Assembly (NCBI RefSeq): GCF_963668085.1 | Contig: NZ_OY764059.1 | Span: 1,798,001 to 1,862,000 of the forward strand | Direction: 5' to 3' | Length of the DNA stretch: 64,000 nt | Source: an uncultured Ilyobacter sp. | GTDB lineage: Bacteria > Fusobacteriota > Fusobacteriia > Fusobacteriales > Fusobacteriaceae | Part shown: one piece after another, positions 8,537-17,184 of the stretch | How the letters are laid out: each line of letters begins with the position of its first letter | Position numbering within the stretch: position 1 is the stretch's first letter | Notes under the pieces: generated by a model | Database searches by the model: none | What the model saw: only the letters and a program-made list of their open reading frames with translations | Told to the model about the DNA's origin: nothing | Translations under genes and position numbers: made by a program

Positions 8537-9110
8537 TTATTTTCTTTGCTTGCCCAAAGTACCCCAAGGGCATTTCCTCCCTTTGGTCAGGGCAAAAGTA
8601 ACCAAAGAAAAGGCACCCAATTAAAACTAATGAAACTTGTAAAAATAAATTTTACAAGAACTAGAAAATATATTCGTTCCACTCATTATTTTCTAAGTCA
8701 AATCCTTTCTGAACTAACTTTCTATTGAAATATAGTCAGTAAACCTCCTTATTTCAATGAAAGTAGATTTCACAAGATGATTTCTTAACAGCATTTTTTT
8801 AAGGGTAATTAAAACCCTTTTGAGTAAACGAATTATAGATGACTTATGCACTTAATATTTATTAGCTTTAGCATGTTTTTCATATTTTGATTTTTTTGAA
8901 TTTCAAGTCGCAGGGCTTATGCAGGAAAGAACCTGCACTCAGCCGTCCTACAGAATAAGTTCCGCAGGGAACCGAGGACTGTAGCTTACAAAGGCGATAA
9001 AAGAAATATCTACTTCCTAGACATTTGAAAATTCTTGAACTTTTGGTTACTTTTCTTTCAAGAGAAAAGTAACAGGTTCAAATAAATTCAGTAATCTGTA
9101 AAAATTTCTT
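8537..9110. repeat. Dispersed repeat element, copy A (REPIN-like ends, variable interior)
   Basis: This roughly 575-bp non-coding block shares four conserved modules with a second block at 61668-62082. They are a left end ending in AAAGTAACCAAAG and AAGGCACCC, an 83-bp core at 8707-8789 that differs at only two positions, a right-end hairpin (GTTACTTTTC at 9046-9055 with GAAAAGTAAC at 9064-9073), and a short AAATTCAGTAAT tail. The interiors differ between copies. It has no open reading frame worth calling. It occupies the gap between a methyltransferase and the PhnA-like gene. Confidence 0.85.
8910..8985. ncRNA. Candidate structured RNA segment inside repeat copy A
   Basis: This is a GC-rich island in AT-rich DNA with nested pairings. 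GCAGG (8921-8925) pairs with CCTGC (8932-8936). CTACAG (8948-8953) pairs with CTGTAG (8979-8984) and encloses GTTCC (8959-8963) paired with GGAAC (8968-8972). The segment is absent from copy B. It may be an RNA or simply DNA secondary structure; the strand is not determined. Confidence 0.4.
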
Positions 9111-9172
9111 TCAAGTGACCGCTTGTGTTAATTATAGTATAAACTCTAGATCTTTCTTAGTCTACAAAAAAA

Positions 9173-9192
9173 CCGGGAGTTATTAATCCCGG
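9173..9192 (-). terminator. Intrinsic terminator of the PhnA-like gene
   Basis: CCGGGA and TCCCGG form a 6-bp GC stem with an 8-nt loop. A run of seven A on the plus strand gives the U tract for leftward transcription. Confidence 0.88.
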
Positions 9193-9257
9193 CTTCTATG
9201 ACTTCCTAGCAACCTAAAAGTTATGGTACCTTAAAAGTTTTTCCACTAGAAATCTGT

Positions 9258-9599
9258 CTATAATTTTTTTACAAACTCAGATTTTAAATTCATAGACCCG
9301 ATACCGTCTATCTTACATGCGATATCATGATCCCCTTCTACCAATCTTATATTTTTTACCTTTGTACCTATTTTTACTACCAGGGAGCTTCCCTTTACCT
9401 TAAGGTCTTTTATTACTGTCACAGAATCTCCGTCATTTAATATTGTTCCGTTCGAATCTTTTATAATGTTTTCATCTTCCTTGCTTTCGCTTTCCATTTC
9501 TAAAGTCCACTCATAGGCACACTCTGGACATACAAAGACACTTCCGTCCTCATATGTATATTCTGAGTTACATTTTGGGCAATTTGGTAAATCCATCAT
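9258..9599 (-). CDS. PhnA/YjdM family zinc-ribbon protein
   Basis: This 113-residue protein has an N-terminal zinc ribbon (CPKC...CPEC, about residues 7-31) and a C-terminal SH3-like PhnA domain (about 47-113) with the typical [17 protein letters not shown] segment. The family is often called an alkylphosphonate-uptake protein from its position in the E. coli phn region, but it is not a phosphonatase and its function is unknown. Two adjacent ATG codons open the gene; either could be the start. It is monocistronic with its own terminator. Confidence 0.88.
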   Translation of the reverse strand: MMDLPNCPKCNSEYTYEDGSVFVCPECAYEWTLEMESESKEDENIIKDSNGTILNDGDSVTVIKDLKVKGSSLVVKIGTKVKNIRLVEGDHDIACKIDGIGSMNLKSEFVKKL

Positions 9600-9674
9600 A
9601 ATTCATTCTCTCCATTCTTTTTAATATTATTAATTTCAAATAAATACAGGGTAATTTTCATGCTCTTATTTTTT

Positions 9675-9968
9675 TTAAAAAGTTCCCCTTAAAGGAATTT
9701 CTTCCCATCTTTCATTTAGCATGAGTAAGATTTTTACACTTTCTAAAGAGAGTTCCCTTATCTCTGTGGGAGCCTCTAGATCTTCTGAATTTTTAAATTT
9801 TTCAAACCACAGTGTCTTTTCTCCCTTTTCTGGGTTTATTCCTTGAGTTGTTATATAGTAGCAGCTATCAGGAACTTGGAATTCAACACAGCCATCTTCA
9901 TAAATATTGAGAGAAGTTACTGTTGTTTCAATAACCACATCTTTTCCATTGGTGATCTTTATCTTCAT
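9675..9968 (-). CDS. Hypothetical protein, 97 residues
   Basis: I recognise no family. The protein is acidic, soluble, predicted mostly beta in its first 55 residues, and ends in an amphipathic segment. There is no signal peptide or metal motif. The start has a GGGGGA-type ribosome binding site, and reading through the whole frame gives protein-like composition, so the gene is probably real. It lies between the PhnA-like gene and a periplasmic binding protein gene, all leftward but well separated. Confidence 0.6.
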   Translation of the reverse strand: MKIKITNGKDVVIETTVTSLNIYEDGCVEFQVPDSCYYITTQGINPEKGEKTLWFEKFKNSEDLEAPTEIRELSLESVKILLMLNERWEEIPLRGTF

Positions 9969-10160
9969 GAGGTTCCCCCTTATTATTTGTTAAATTCTAT
10001 TTTACAATTATAAACCTTTGTAAAAAATAAGTCAAAGTATATAAGAATTTATCCCATTCATATTTTCACTTATGCAAAGATCAAATTAATAATTTTTTCC
10101 CAAGGTATATTTTAAACATAACTTTAATACAGCGATAAATTTATATTGTTAAAAGAAAAA

Positions 10161-10175
10161 GAGCCTCAAGGGCTC
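10161..10175 (-). terminator. Intrinsic terminator of the PheC-like gene
   Basis: GAGCC and GGCTC form a 5-bp stem with a 5-nt loop next to AAAAGAAAAA on the plus strand, which is the U tract for the leftward gene ending at 10196. Confidence 0.8.
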
Positions 10176-10195
10176 ATTTTCAATATCTTATAAAA

Positions 10196-10954
10196 TTATC
10201 TGATCTCTTTTGCCTTTAGTTCATCCATTATTCCTTTTAATTCCATCTCATCAAGTATGAAATTTATCAAGTTCAGCATATCGTACTCTCCCTTTGGGAT
10301 AAGGTATCCAAGCTGACTTTTAGTCATTGGGTTTTCTGTCATAGGAGATGCCAGTTCCTTGTATTCATTTGCATAGTGTATCGCTTCAGGAGTCTCTGAT
10401 ATCATCACATCTACCTCTCCCTTTAGGACTGCCATAGGTACATCAAGATTTTTTTCATATTTTATTATCTTAGCCGACTTTATATTTTTTTCGGCAAACT
10501 TTTCATTGGTTCCCCCTATATTCACTCCTACTTTTACCCCTGGCTTATCTATATCCTCAAGAGATTTGTATTTTTTCTCGTCTACCTTCCTCACTATAGG
10601 GCACTTCCCAAAGACTAGGTAAGGTCTAGATATCTCGGCTTTCAGCTTTCTGTTTGTTCTTCTAGTTATTCCTCCCATGGCGATATCAAACTTATCTTTT
10701 TCCAAATCTGTTATAAGATTTTTCCAGGTAGTTGAAACAAATTCAACTTCTACACCTATTTCAGAGGCTATATATTTTGCCACCTCAATGTCATAGCCCT
10801 CGTATTCCTTGCCATTATAATAAGTAAAAGGCTTGTAATCACCCGTAGTACCAACCCTTATCTTTTTATTCTCCAAAATCTTTTCAACTCTTCCCTCTGC
10901 ATAAGATACTGCAGAAAGCACCATAATCATAATTACAAGTAAAACTTTTTTCAT
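10196..10954 (-). CDS. Periplasmic solute-binding fold protein, cyclohexadienyl dehydratase (PheC)-like
   Basis: This 252-residue protein has a cleavable signal peptide (hydrophobic core 4-16, cleavage near SYAEG). The mature part is a type II periplasmic binding fold, with IRVGTTGDYKPFTY at the start, TTWKNLITDL, IAMGGITRRTNRK, and the GGTNEKFA motif. The TTWK, GGI and GGTNE signatures match secreted cyclohexadienyl dehydratases, which convert arogenate or prephenate to Phe or phenylpyruvate, better than ordinary amino-acid receptors. No permease or ATPase gene is adjacent, which favours an enzyme or orphan receptor. Activity remains an inference. Confidence 0.75.
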   Translation of the reverse strand: MKKVLLVIMIMVLSAVSYAEGRVEKILENKKIRVGTTGDYKPFTYYNGKEYEGYDIEVAKYIASEIGVEVEFVSTTWKNLITDLEKDKFDIAMGGITRRTNRKLKAEISRPYLVFGKCPIVRKVDEKKYKSLEDIDKPGVKVGVNIGGTNEKFAEKNIKSAKIIKYEKNLDVPMAVLKGEVDVMISETPEAIHYANEYKELASPMTENPMTKSQLGYLIPKGEYDMLNLINFILDEMELKGIMDELKAKEIR

Positions 10955-11163
10955 TGCTAATTTCCCCCTTAGTATAGTTAATTCTTTGTGTTAAAATTTT
11001 ACAGGTAAAGCCAATATAAATATAGATTACAATTTTTTTTATTTTTTGTTCGACATTCACTTTATAAACCTTTAAAAACAATGGTTTAAATTCCAGTTTA
11101 TACACTGAAAAGAGTAGGTATAATTAGAATTTTTGAAGGTCAAAATAGAGTATATTAAAAAGA

Positions 11164-11180
11164 CCAGAGAATAATTCTGG
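11164..11180 (-). terminator. Intrinsic terminator of pckA
   Basis: CCAGA and TCTGG plus outer AAAAAG/CTTTTT pairing with one mismatch form a hairpin about 15 bp past the pckA stop, with a U tract on the minus strand. Confidence 0.8.
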
Positions 11181-11195
11181 CCTTTTTGATATATT

Positions 11196-12857
11196 TTAAA
11201 TTTCATTTTTAATTGACTCAAGTTTTTCAAGAATCTTATATAGTGACTCACTTGCCTCATATGGAAGTCTGTTAAATTCTCTCAGTTCCCCTATAAAGTC
11301 TAGTCTAGTCTGGATTCTGCTTTGGACTAGGTTTATATAGTTTACATCGTCAAAATTCGGATTGTATCCTTCTATCTCCATATATTCAATATTATCAACA
11401 GGTCCAAACTTTTTGAACCCACCTTTTTTCTCAATTATAGACTCTATAATCCCTAATGTAATTTCCGGTGTTATCTTCCTGTGAAGAAAAAAACCAGTAT
11501 TAAGTATATAACACTCTATTTCTCTCTCTTTAAATAAAGACTTGAACTTTTTATAGTCATTACACAGAGGATAGGTCCTAAATGGATTTGCATAAGGCTC
11601 TATCACCAGTTTATTACTGTCTACGCCCTTTAATAAATGCTCTGCAGAAGACCTTTTGGTGGCTAGGGTAGCCCCTAGAGTTGCTGCCAGTGTAGAAGAA
11701 TTTACTTTCATTACAGGAGGCATACTCTCGTCTTTCATTAGCCAGAATATAGCATCACATTTTTTTTCAAATTTATATGCTCTGTTTGGTGACCAGTACT
11801 TTGATTTGATAGCCCTTCCATTTCCGTTTCTTATATCTTCTGTAACAGGGACTATCTTCCCCTGGTCATCCATTGTAGCGGCACAGTTTTGCATAGTAAG
11901 AAGATATTTATTGTCAGGAGAATCTGTAGGATAATCCTGGGTTTTATCAAAATAAGATGGCTCCATAGAGATTGATGAACCGTCGTCATTGGATATAATA
12001 AAGGCATCATCATGAAGCACAGTTACATCATATTTATCCTTATGTTTTGCATGGGTGATGGTAGATTTCCCAGAACCTGACAGACCGAAGACTCCAGCCA
12101 CAAACTTGTCACCATTTGGAAGGTTGTATCTCTTTTGCCCCCCGTGACACGGAGTATATCCACATCTTGTGGCAATGGTCCATGCCAGTGTAAGTGTTCC
12201 TTTTTTATGTTCTCCGAAGTATCTCATTCCCAAAAGGGCAGCACAGTTGTGGTCTGAGTCAAAAAATGTGAGACCAACTGGATGATCTTCATGAGACCAG
12301 TCTGGATCAGAGTATACAAAGATGTCTCCCTCTTCTATCGTCTCAGAATTATCATACTTTACCTTTATTTCATCATTAAAATCTTGGAAGTTGAGCATCC
12401 ATGAATAGAGAACATTTTCATAACATTCAGGAATAAGTAAGTGTGCCCTTACCATAAAGTCTTCATGCAGACCTACACATACTGAGGCTCTGTACATCTT
12501 CTTTTTTCTAGAGGAAAAAACAGCTTCCCTCAGCTTTCCTGCATATTCATTTTCATCAACGCCTCTGTCTCCAAGGATTTTTCTTGCTGCTGCAGTTCTT
12601 CCCGTTCTGTCTCCGTCGTTGAAGATAAGAACCTTGGAATCTTCCTCTAGACCTATTTCTTCAGTTTTATATATTGGCAGATCAGTTACTACTGTTCCCG
12701 GAGAGTTCTTTGCGAGATTATAAGCTTCTTTTAAAGTCCCCACGTTTATAACATTATTTCTGTAAAATGCTGTTTCCAGTATTGTACGTATTTTAGAGTA
12801 CATCAATGGTGTGTTTGTCCCTATATCTTTTTTATTTAGACCTAATAGTGTAGACAT
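11196..12857 (-). CDS. pckA: Phosphoenolpyruvate carboxykinase (ATP type), divergent
   Basis: This 553-residue enzyme interconverts oxaloacetate plus ATP with PEP, CO2 and ADP. In a fermentative anaerobe it may run toward oxaloacetate and succinate. The family substrate loop appears as YFGEHKKG (213-220, equivalent to Y-G-E-K-K), and the kinase P-loop is GLSGSGKST at 258-266, followed by the acidic HDDAF motif. It is slightly longer than E. coli PckA. The P-loop reads SGKS instead of the usual TGKT and the flanking text is unusual, so it belongs to a divergent branch. It is monocistronic with a perfect consensus promoter. Confidence 0.9.
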   Translation of the reverse strand: MSTLLGLNKKDIGTNTPLMYSKIRTILETAFYRNNVINVGTLKEAYNLAKNSPGTVVTDLPIYKTEEIGLEEDSKVLIFNDGDRTGRTAAARKILGDRGVDENEYAGKLREAVFSSRKKKMYRASVCVGLHEDFMVRAHLLIPECYENVLYSWMLNFQDFNDEIKVKYDNSETIEEGDIFVYSDPDWSHEDHPVGLTFFDSDHNCAALLGMRYFGEHKKGTLTLAWTIATRCGYTPCHGGQKRYNLPNGDKFVAGVFGLSGSGKSTITHAKHKDKYDVTVLHDDAFIISNDDGSSISMEPSYFDKTQDYPTDSPDNKYLLTMQNCAATMDDQGKIVPVTEDIRNGNGRAIKSKYWSPNRAYKFEKKCDAIFWLMKDESMPPVMKVNSSTLAATLGATLATKRSSAEHLLKGVDSNKLVIEPYANPFRTYPLCNDYKKFKSLFKEREIECYILNTGFFLHRKITPEITLGIIESIIEKKGGFKKFGPVDNIEYMEIEGYNPNFDDVNYINLVQSRIQTRLDFIGELREFNRLPYEASESLYKILEKLESIKNEI

Positions 12858-12895
12858 CTCATTAACCCCCTGTGAACATTGTTAAGTGTAGTAGA

Positions 12896-12924
12896 ATTAT
12901 AACTACTAAAAAACAGTTTGTCAA
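12896..12924 (-). promoter_or_regulatory. Consensus sigma-70 promoter of pckA
   Basis: On the minus strand TTGACA (12924-12919) and TATAAT (12901-12896) are separated by exactly 17 bp, placing the start about 32 nt upstream of the pckA ATG. An inverted repeat, TAGTAG (12889-12894) and CTACTA (12903-12908), straddles the -10 element and is a plausible repressor site. Confidence 0.85.
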
Positions 12925-13055
12925 TGTTTTTTGGTTTTTTTTTGAACATAAAAAAGGCAATGTTTAATCAAAATGTGTACACTATTTAGTTTTAATGATA
13001 TCTGAACTCTCTTTATAAATTAACAAATACCTGATTTTAGAGAATTTTTCCAAAA

Positions 13056-13078
13056 AAAAATGGGGAAACCCCATTTTT
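13056..13078 (-). terminator. Intrinsic terminator of the SnoaL-like operon
   Basis: AAAAATGGGG and CCCCATTTTT pair around a 3-nt loop. The U tract on the minus strand follows directly. It lies 14 bp past the last SnoaL-like gene and closes the leftward locus. Confidence 0.9.
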
Positions 13079-13091
13079 AATCATTAAAAAA

Positions 13092-14117
13092 CTATAATTT
13101 TGGATTTAAAATCTGTTGAGTACGCTCAAAAATATCCAGTCCTTGTTGTTTCAGCCAGAAAGGTATATCTATGAGAACCCAGTTTTCAGAAAGTTTATCA
13201 TCTTTACGATAATAAACATCTACCACCTGCATATCTGCTTTCACTTCTCCGCCAGGAAGTCCTAAAAAACCTCCAATTGGTACATTTGATAGATTTGGCC
13301 ATCCAAAAAAACATGCAAAATTTCCTTCTGCAAATCTACATACATGTCCGTTGAATTTTTTATCCTTTAAATTATTCCTGAAAGGTAATTGGTGCTGGAG
13401 CTGATACCTAGGAATAGTATAACTGGCTCCTATACCTCCCGGTCCATACCAGATCATATCTTTAGACCAAGACTTTTCAAGAACTTCCGGTGGGCATCCC
13501 ATGGCTCCGCTGTCATTTAAAGCTGAAAGATCATCAACCATCTTATTTACCAGGGCCAAGGTTTCTATTCCTTCATTTTCTGGAGCATCTTCAAAAAGTA
13601 AGCCGTTGTGATCCCTCGGTCCTGGATATACAAAGTATGACCCTGTTGAAGGTGGTAAAGGGTTGGCTCCAGCCTGAATCATAAATCCAATGATATCTAT
13701 AAATATTCCTGTTTTGGTTATTTTATCGTTCTCAACACAACTAAATTCAGCATATCTTAGATTTATCATTTTACCAGTAGGTCTAATTCCCATCCACTCT
13801 TCATCAAAGAGTCCCATAAAGTGACCCATAGACATTACCCATTTCTCACCACTGATCTCATTTGTGCCTCCGATGAATATGTCTTGTCTTCTCTGCATTC
13901 GCTTCAAAGATTTTTTTAAAGGTATCCAAAAATTTTCTGCTGTCGCATCAGTTCCATGTTGTTCCCTAAAAGGATACACTCCTCTAAATAAGTAGTCTTC
14001 ACTCATATACTCTTTTAATACATTTTTTATATCTTCTACTCTTGCACTTTCCAGTGCATCAAAATAATCTCTGACTTTCTTCTTTGCCTCTTGATATTTT
14101 CCCATTAGATCCTCCAA
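13092..14117 (-). CDS. Tandem SnoaL/NTF2-like protein (341 residues)
   Basis: The protein appears to contain two SnoaL/NTF2-like alpha+beta barrels: one in about residues 10-150 (opening with YFDALESARVEDIKNVLKEY and containing the FRGVYPFREQHG turn) and one in about 190-330 (containing the SWSKDMIWYGPGGIGASY strand pair). SnoaL-like proteins include polyketide cyclases, small hydrolases and isomerases. No unique catalytic set can be named here. It is 14 bp downstream of a second double-barrel protein and very likely co-transcribed. The substrate is unknown. The link to a symporter and LacI regulator suggests catabolism of an imported compound. Confidence 0.75.
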   Translation of the reverse strand: MEDLMGKYQEAKKKVRDYFDALESARVEDIKNVLKEYMSEDYLFRGVYPFREQHGTDATAENFWIPLKKSLKRMQRRQDIFIGGTNEISGEKWVMSMGHFMGLFDEEWMGIRPTGKMINLRYAEFSCVENDKITKTGIFIDIIGFMIQAGANPLPPSTGSYFVYPGPRDHNGLLFEDAPENEGIETLALVNKMVDDLSALNDSGAMGCPPEVLEKSWSKDMIWYGPGGIGASYTIPRYQLQHQLPFRNNLKDKKFNGHVCRFAEGNFACFFGWPNLSNVPIGGFLGLPGGEVKADMQVVDVYYRKDDKLSENWVLIDIPFWLKQQGLDIFERTQQILNPKL

Positions 14118-14131
14118 TAATTATCTGAATC

Positions 14132-15259
14132 TTAATTCTCTTCTTTAACCTCATCCCCTATACCCTCAATGTGAATTTGTCTGTATACATCAAGTCCATC
14201 ATAGGTCATCCACTCTTCTACAACCTTTCCATCTATCATCGTAAGATGAGAAATCCCAAGAATTTCTACCATCTTATTGGTTGGCTTCCCAAAATAACCA
14301 AGGCCCTCATGCACGCCACACAGTCTCCATCTGACAGCAACATCAAACCCATTTTCCTCTTCTCTGTCGTTATATGTTATCCGTTCTACTATAAAATTTG
14401 CATTGGGAAAAGAAGCAAATAAGCTTATGAGCATTCCCTGAATCTGCTGATGCCCTACCAGGTCTTTATCGCAGATATAATGCACAACTGCATTAGAAGC
14501 ATAGTAATTTTCTACTTCATTAAATAACCTGTAATTATAAATCTTAGAGATCATCTCAAGACAAATTTCCCCGATCTCATCTGACTTTGCAGTGTACAGA
14601 CTTGGAGTCAACTGTCCCTTCATATTTTCATTTATCCCCATACTTTCCATCCCTGAGGTAAGTTTTAAAACAGAATTATTTGCCATTTTCTTAGCTACTT
14701 CTACAGGGTCGAATCCAAGTTGCTTTACAATCCATAAGTTGTCCCTTACAAGCCACTCTTCATAAATTTTATTATTTTCAACTGCACAGTCTACAGTAGT
14801 CCTGAAGCTTACCTTCTTTCCTGTTGCTGGTCCAAAGGAACTGTCATTCATGTTTGTAGCTGTAGATTGTATTCTGTGAGATGACATGTATCCTCTCTCA
14901 CCGTGTCTCGACCAGATGACATCCTGACCGACGAGTCTTCTGTCTGGAAAAGAGAAAAGTGTCTCTAGGGTTCCTGCAATTACTGATTTTATACCGCTGA
15001 CGTTAAAAGACCCAAAATGCATATTTACATTGTTGGAGTAGGTATCATAAATAATGCCTATGCCTTTTTCTTCCCAAATATTATGTGTTATTCGTATAAT
15101 GTAATCTACAAAATCCTTATACTTTGAATCAAAACCCTTTAAATCCTGGTTTTTACTGTCTAATTTTTTATAGTCATTATAATCTAAGTTCCTCACACTA
15201 TTTACCTCTTTTGAGTCACCATAAAAAATTATATTTTCAATATTCATCTTTTCTTGCAT
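14132..15259 (-). CDS. Tandem SnoaL/NTF2-like protein (375 residues)
   Basis: This is a second double SnoaL-like protein. The first barrel is in about residues 45-185 (IIYDTYSNNVNMHFGSFNVSG, then FSFPDRRLVGQDVIW). The second is in about 225-360 (MISKIYNYRLFNEVENYYAS, then FPNANFIVERI and VEEWMTYDG). The phrases 'FPD/FPN' and 'EEW.../D' are characteristic of SnoaL-like ester cyclases. It differs enough from its neighbour that the pair is not a recent duplication. It is probably a soluble cytoplasmic enzyme acting with the adjacent 341-residue protein. No reaction is assigned. Confidence 0.75.
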   Translation of the reverse strand: MQEKMNIENIIFYGDSKEVNSVRNLDYNDYKKLDSKNQDLKGFDSKYKDFVDYIIRITHNIWEEKGIGIIYDTYSNNVNMHFGSFNVSGIKSVIAGTLETLFSFPDRRLVGQDVIWSRHGERGYMSSHRIQSTATNMNDSSFGPATGKKVSFRTTVDCAVENNKIYEEWLVRDNLWIVKQLGFDPVEVAKKMANNSVLKLTSGMESMGINENMKGQLTPSLYTAKSDEIGEICLEMISKIYNYRLFNEVENYYASNAVVHYICDKDLVGHQQIQGMLISLFASFPNANFIVERITYNDREEENGFDVAVRWRLCGVHEGLGYFGKPTNKMVEILGISHLTMIDGKVVEEWMTYDGLDVYRQIHIEGIGDEVKEEN

Positions 15260-15319
15260 CTAATATCCCCCTTCTTTGACTACCTTTACAAAGTTATTTT
15301 CCCTATGTCCCATTTAAGA

Positions 15320-15997
15320 TTAATTTTCCTCCAGATAAATTATTAATCTCTCACCAATAAATTTATCTATTAAATCCATGGTAGTCCCAACTCCCAAAGC
15401 GCATAAAACCGTACCTATCCCAACACCATATACCCCCTTTAGAAATACAAAGGATAATAGCACCGAAACAAATGTACAGAACAGATCAAAGCTTACCTTA
15501 AGTTTAGTAAATTTAAACCCACTTTTTATTGCAAGGGCAGTTACAAATCCGTCACCGGGACTGATTGTGATATTTGTCTTGATCATCAGATATATACCAA
15601 GAGATATTAAAAAGGTTCCCAGGGCAAGATGAAAAAACTGCATTACCAAGCTTCCCTTAGAAATAGTTGATATCATGAATATAGACATATCTACAAAAGT
15701 TCCAAATACTATAGCAAATATTAATTGGGATAAGTTTCTTATTTTAAAATCTTTTCTAAGTATGATCCACTGAAACATTATAAGCCCTATAAAAAAAACA
15801 ATACTTATAAAACCTACGGATCCTTTTGTTATTAAGCTCAGCACAAAAGAAACAGAACTTACTGGAGACACACCTAAATTTGATTTTATAGAAAAGGCTA
15901 CTCCTAAAGCAAATATAAAAACACCAATTATATATATCAATATTCTTTTTAGTATAGATTTTTTATTAAGAAGTTTAATTTTTTCAAAACACTCCAT
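15320..15997 (-). CDS. YczE/YyaS/YitT-like integral membrane protein
   Basis: This 225-residue protein has five or six hydrophobic segments and the family hallmarks IKSNLGVSPVSSVS (about 43-56) and IKTNITISPGDGFVTAL (about 144-160), two copies of a 'SxLGxSPxD' type loop. Function is unknown for the family. It sits between the LacI regulator and the SnoaL-like pair and may help move the pathway's substrate or product. A second family member is encoded at 51720-52397. Confidence 0.8.
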   Translation of the reverse strand: MECFEKIKLLNKKSILKRILIYIIGVFIFALGVAFSIKSNLGVSPVSSVSFVLSLITKGSVGFISIVFFIGLIMFQWIILRKDFKIRNLSQLIFAIVFGTFVDMSIFMISTISKGSLVMQFFHLALGTFLISLGIYLMIKTNITISPGDGFVTALAIKSGFKFTKLKVSFDLFCTFVSVLLSFVFLKGVYGVGIGTVLCALGVGTTMDLIDKFIGERLIIYLEEN

Positions 15998-16079
15998 ATA
16001 TTTCCTTCCACCTAAATACCTTCATAAAAACATATACACTTTTATAAAGGGAAACTACTGCTCTAAGTTACAGAGATGC

Positions 16080-17105
16080 TCAATTCTTATTCAGGATTTT
16101 ACAAGAATTTCTTATTAATAACTCTCCCTCTAGTTTAATATTAACCATTTTTTCTGTTTTTTTCTCTATTCTATCTACCATCTCTTTAACGGTATAGTCC
16201 ACCAACTCCCTAATAGGTTGTTTGTACGTAGTCAAATTATAATTGATATTCCCTGCCTCATCAATATCATCAAAACCCACAACTGAAATATCTTCAGGAA
16301 TTCTAATAGAAGTTTTATTTTTTATATAATCAATCACTCCAAGTGCTATTGAGTCTGATGCACAAAATATACTGTCAATATTTTTATGGGAATTAATCAG
16401 TTTTTCTGCTGACTGAAATCCCGATTCATAACTAAATTCTCCCTGGATTTTGGTATAACTCATATTTTTAATTTTTAAAAAATCTGAAAATCCTGCCTCT
16501 CTTCCCTTGTTGGTTGAAGAATTCTCATTTCCTGAAATATAAGCTATTTTTTTTAAACCATTTTCATAGAGAAGTTCCGCTATTTTTTTGCCGCCCAGAT
16601 AATTGTCACAAACTATAGAACTTAGTTTATGTTCCTCATGATTAATTCTGTTAAACATGAAAATAGGTATTTGATATCTTGTGCACCACTCTAAATATTC
16701 ATCACTCAAAATTGCATTTGTGATTATCAACCCGGCAACTTGATATTCTAGAGCCTTCTTTAACTTATTTTCCATATTCTCAGATTCTTCCACATTGAAA
16801 ATCATCAAATTATAGCCCCTCTCCTGGAATGTTTCAGCAAACATTCCAAGGGCCTTCATATAATATGAGTTTTTAAAATCATTTATCTCTATACCAATTA
16901 TTTTAGTGGATTTTTCCTTTAATGACCTAGCTATCAAGCTTGGTCTGTAGCCTAGTTCATTGGCTGCTTTTGTTACCTTGTTTCTTGTCTCCTTTGAGAT
17001 CAAATTGGAATTTTCACTGAATACTCTCGAAACTGTAGACTGAGAAACTCCTGCTAGTTTTGCAACATCTTTTGAAGAAATTCTTTTACCTGGATCTTTC
17101 ATCAT
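16080..17105 (-). CDS. LacI family transcriptional regulator
   Basis: This 341-residue repressor starts at the ATG at 17105, which has an AAGGGG site 6 nt upstream; a longer frame to 17126 lacks one. The N-terminal helix-turn-helix reads SSKDVAKLAGVSQSTVSRVF and is followed by a hinge (NELGYRPSLIARSL) and a sugar-binding-type sensor domain with the conserved CASDSIALG and DISVVGFDDI motifs. It lies directly downstream of the symporter gene on the same strand. The perfect palindrome ahead of the symporter is the obvious candidate operator. The effector is unknown. Confidence 0.93.
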   Translation of the reverse strand: MMKDPGKRISSKDVAKLAGVSQSTVSRVFSENSNLISKETRNKVTKAANELGYRPSLIARSLKEKSTKIIGIEINDFKNSYYMKALGMFAETFQERGYNLMIFNVEESENMENKLKKALEYQVAGLIITNAILSDEYLEWCTRYQIPIFMFNRINHEEHKLSSIVCDNYLGGKKIAELLYENGLKKIAYISGNENSSTNKGREAGFSDFLKIKNMSYTKIQGEFSYESGFQSAEKLINSHKNIDSIFCASDSIALGVIDYIKNKTSIRIPEDISVVGFDDIDEAGNINYNLTTYKQPIRELVDYTVKEMVDRIEKKTEKMVNIKLEGELLIRNSCKILNKN

Positions 17106-17184
17106 TATACATCCCCTTAAGATCATTCAAATTATAAGACGATTAGTTGTTAATCTCTTTGAAATGACCTACTGTTATTTTATC

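Noticed and set aside
8546..8728. 60-codon frame in the repeat
   Set aside because: It lies within the non-coding repeat element and is not preserved in the second copy.
10884..11260. Two overlapping leftward frames upstream of the PheC-like gene
   Set aside because: They overlap the real gene's signal peptide region, the pckA 3' end and its terminator, and lack protein-like composition.
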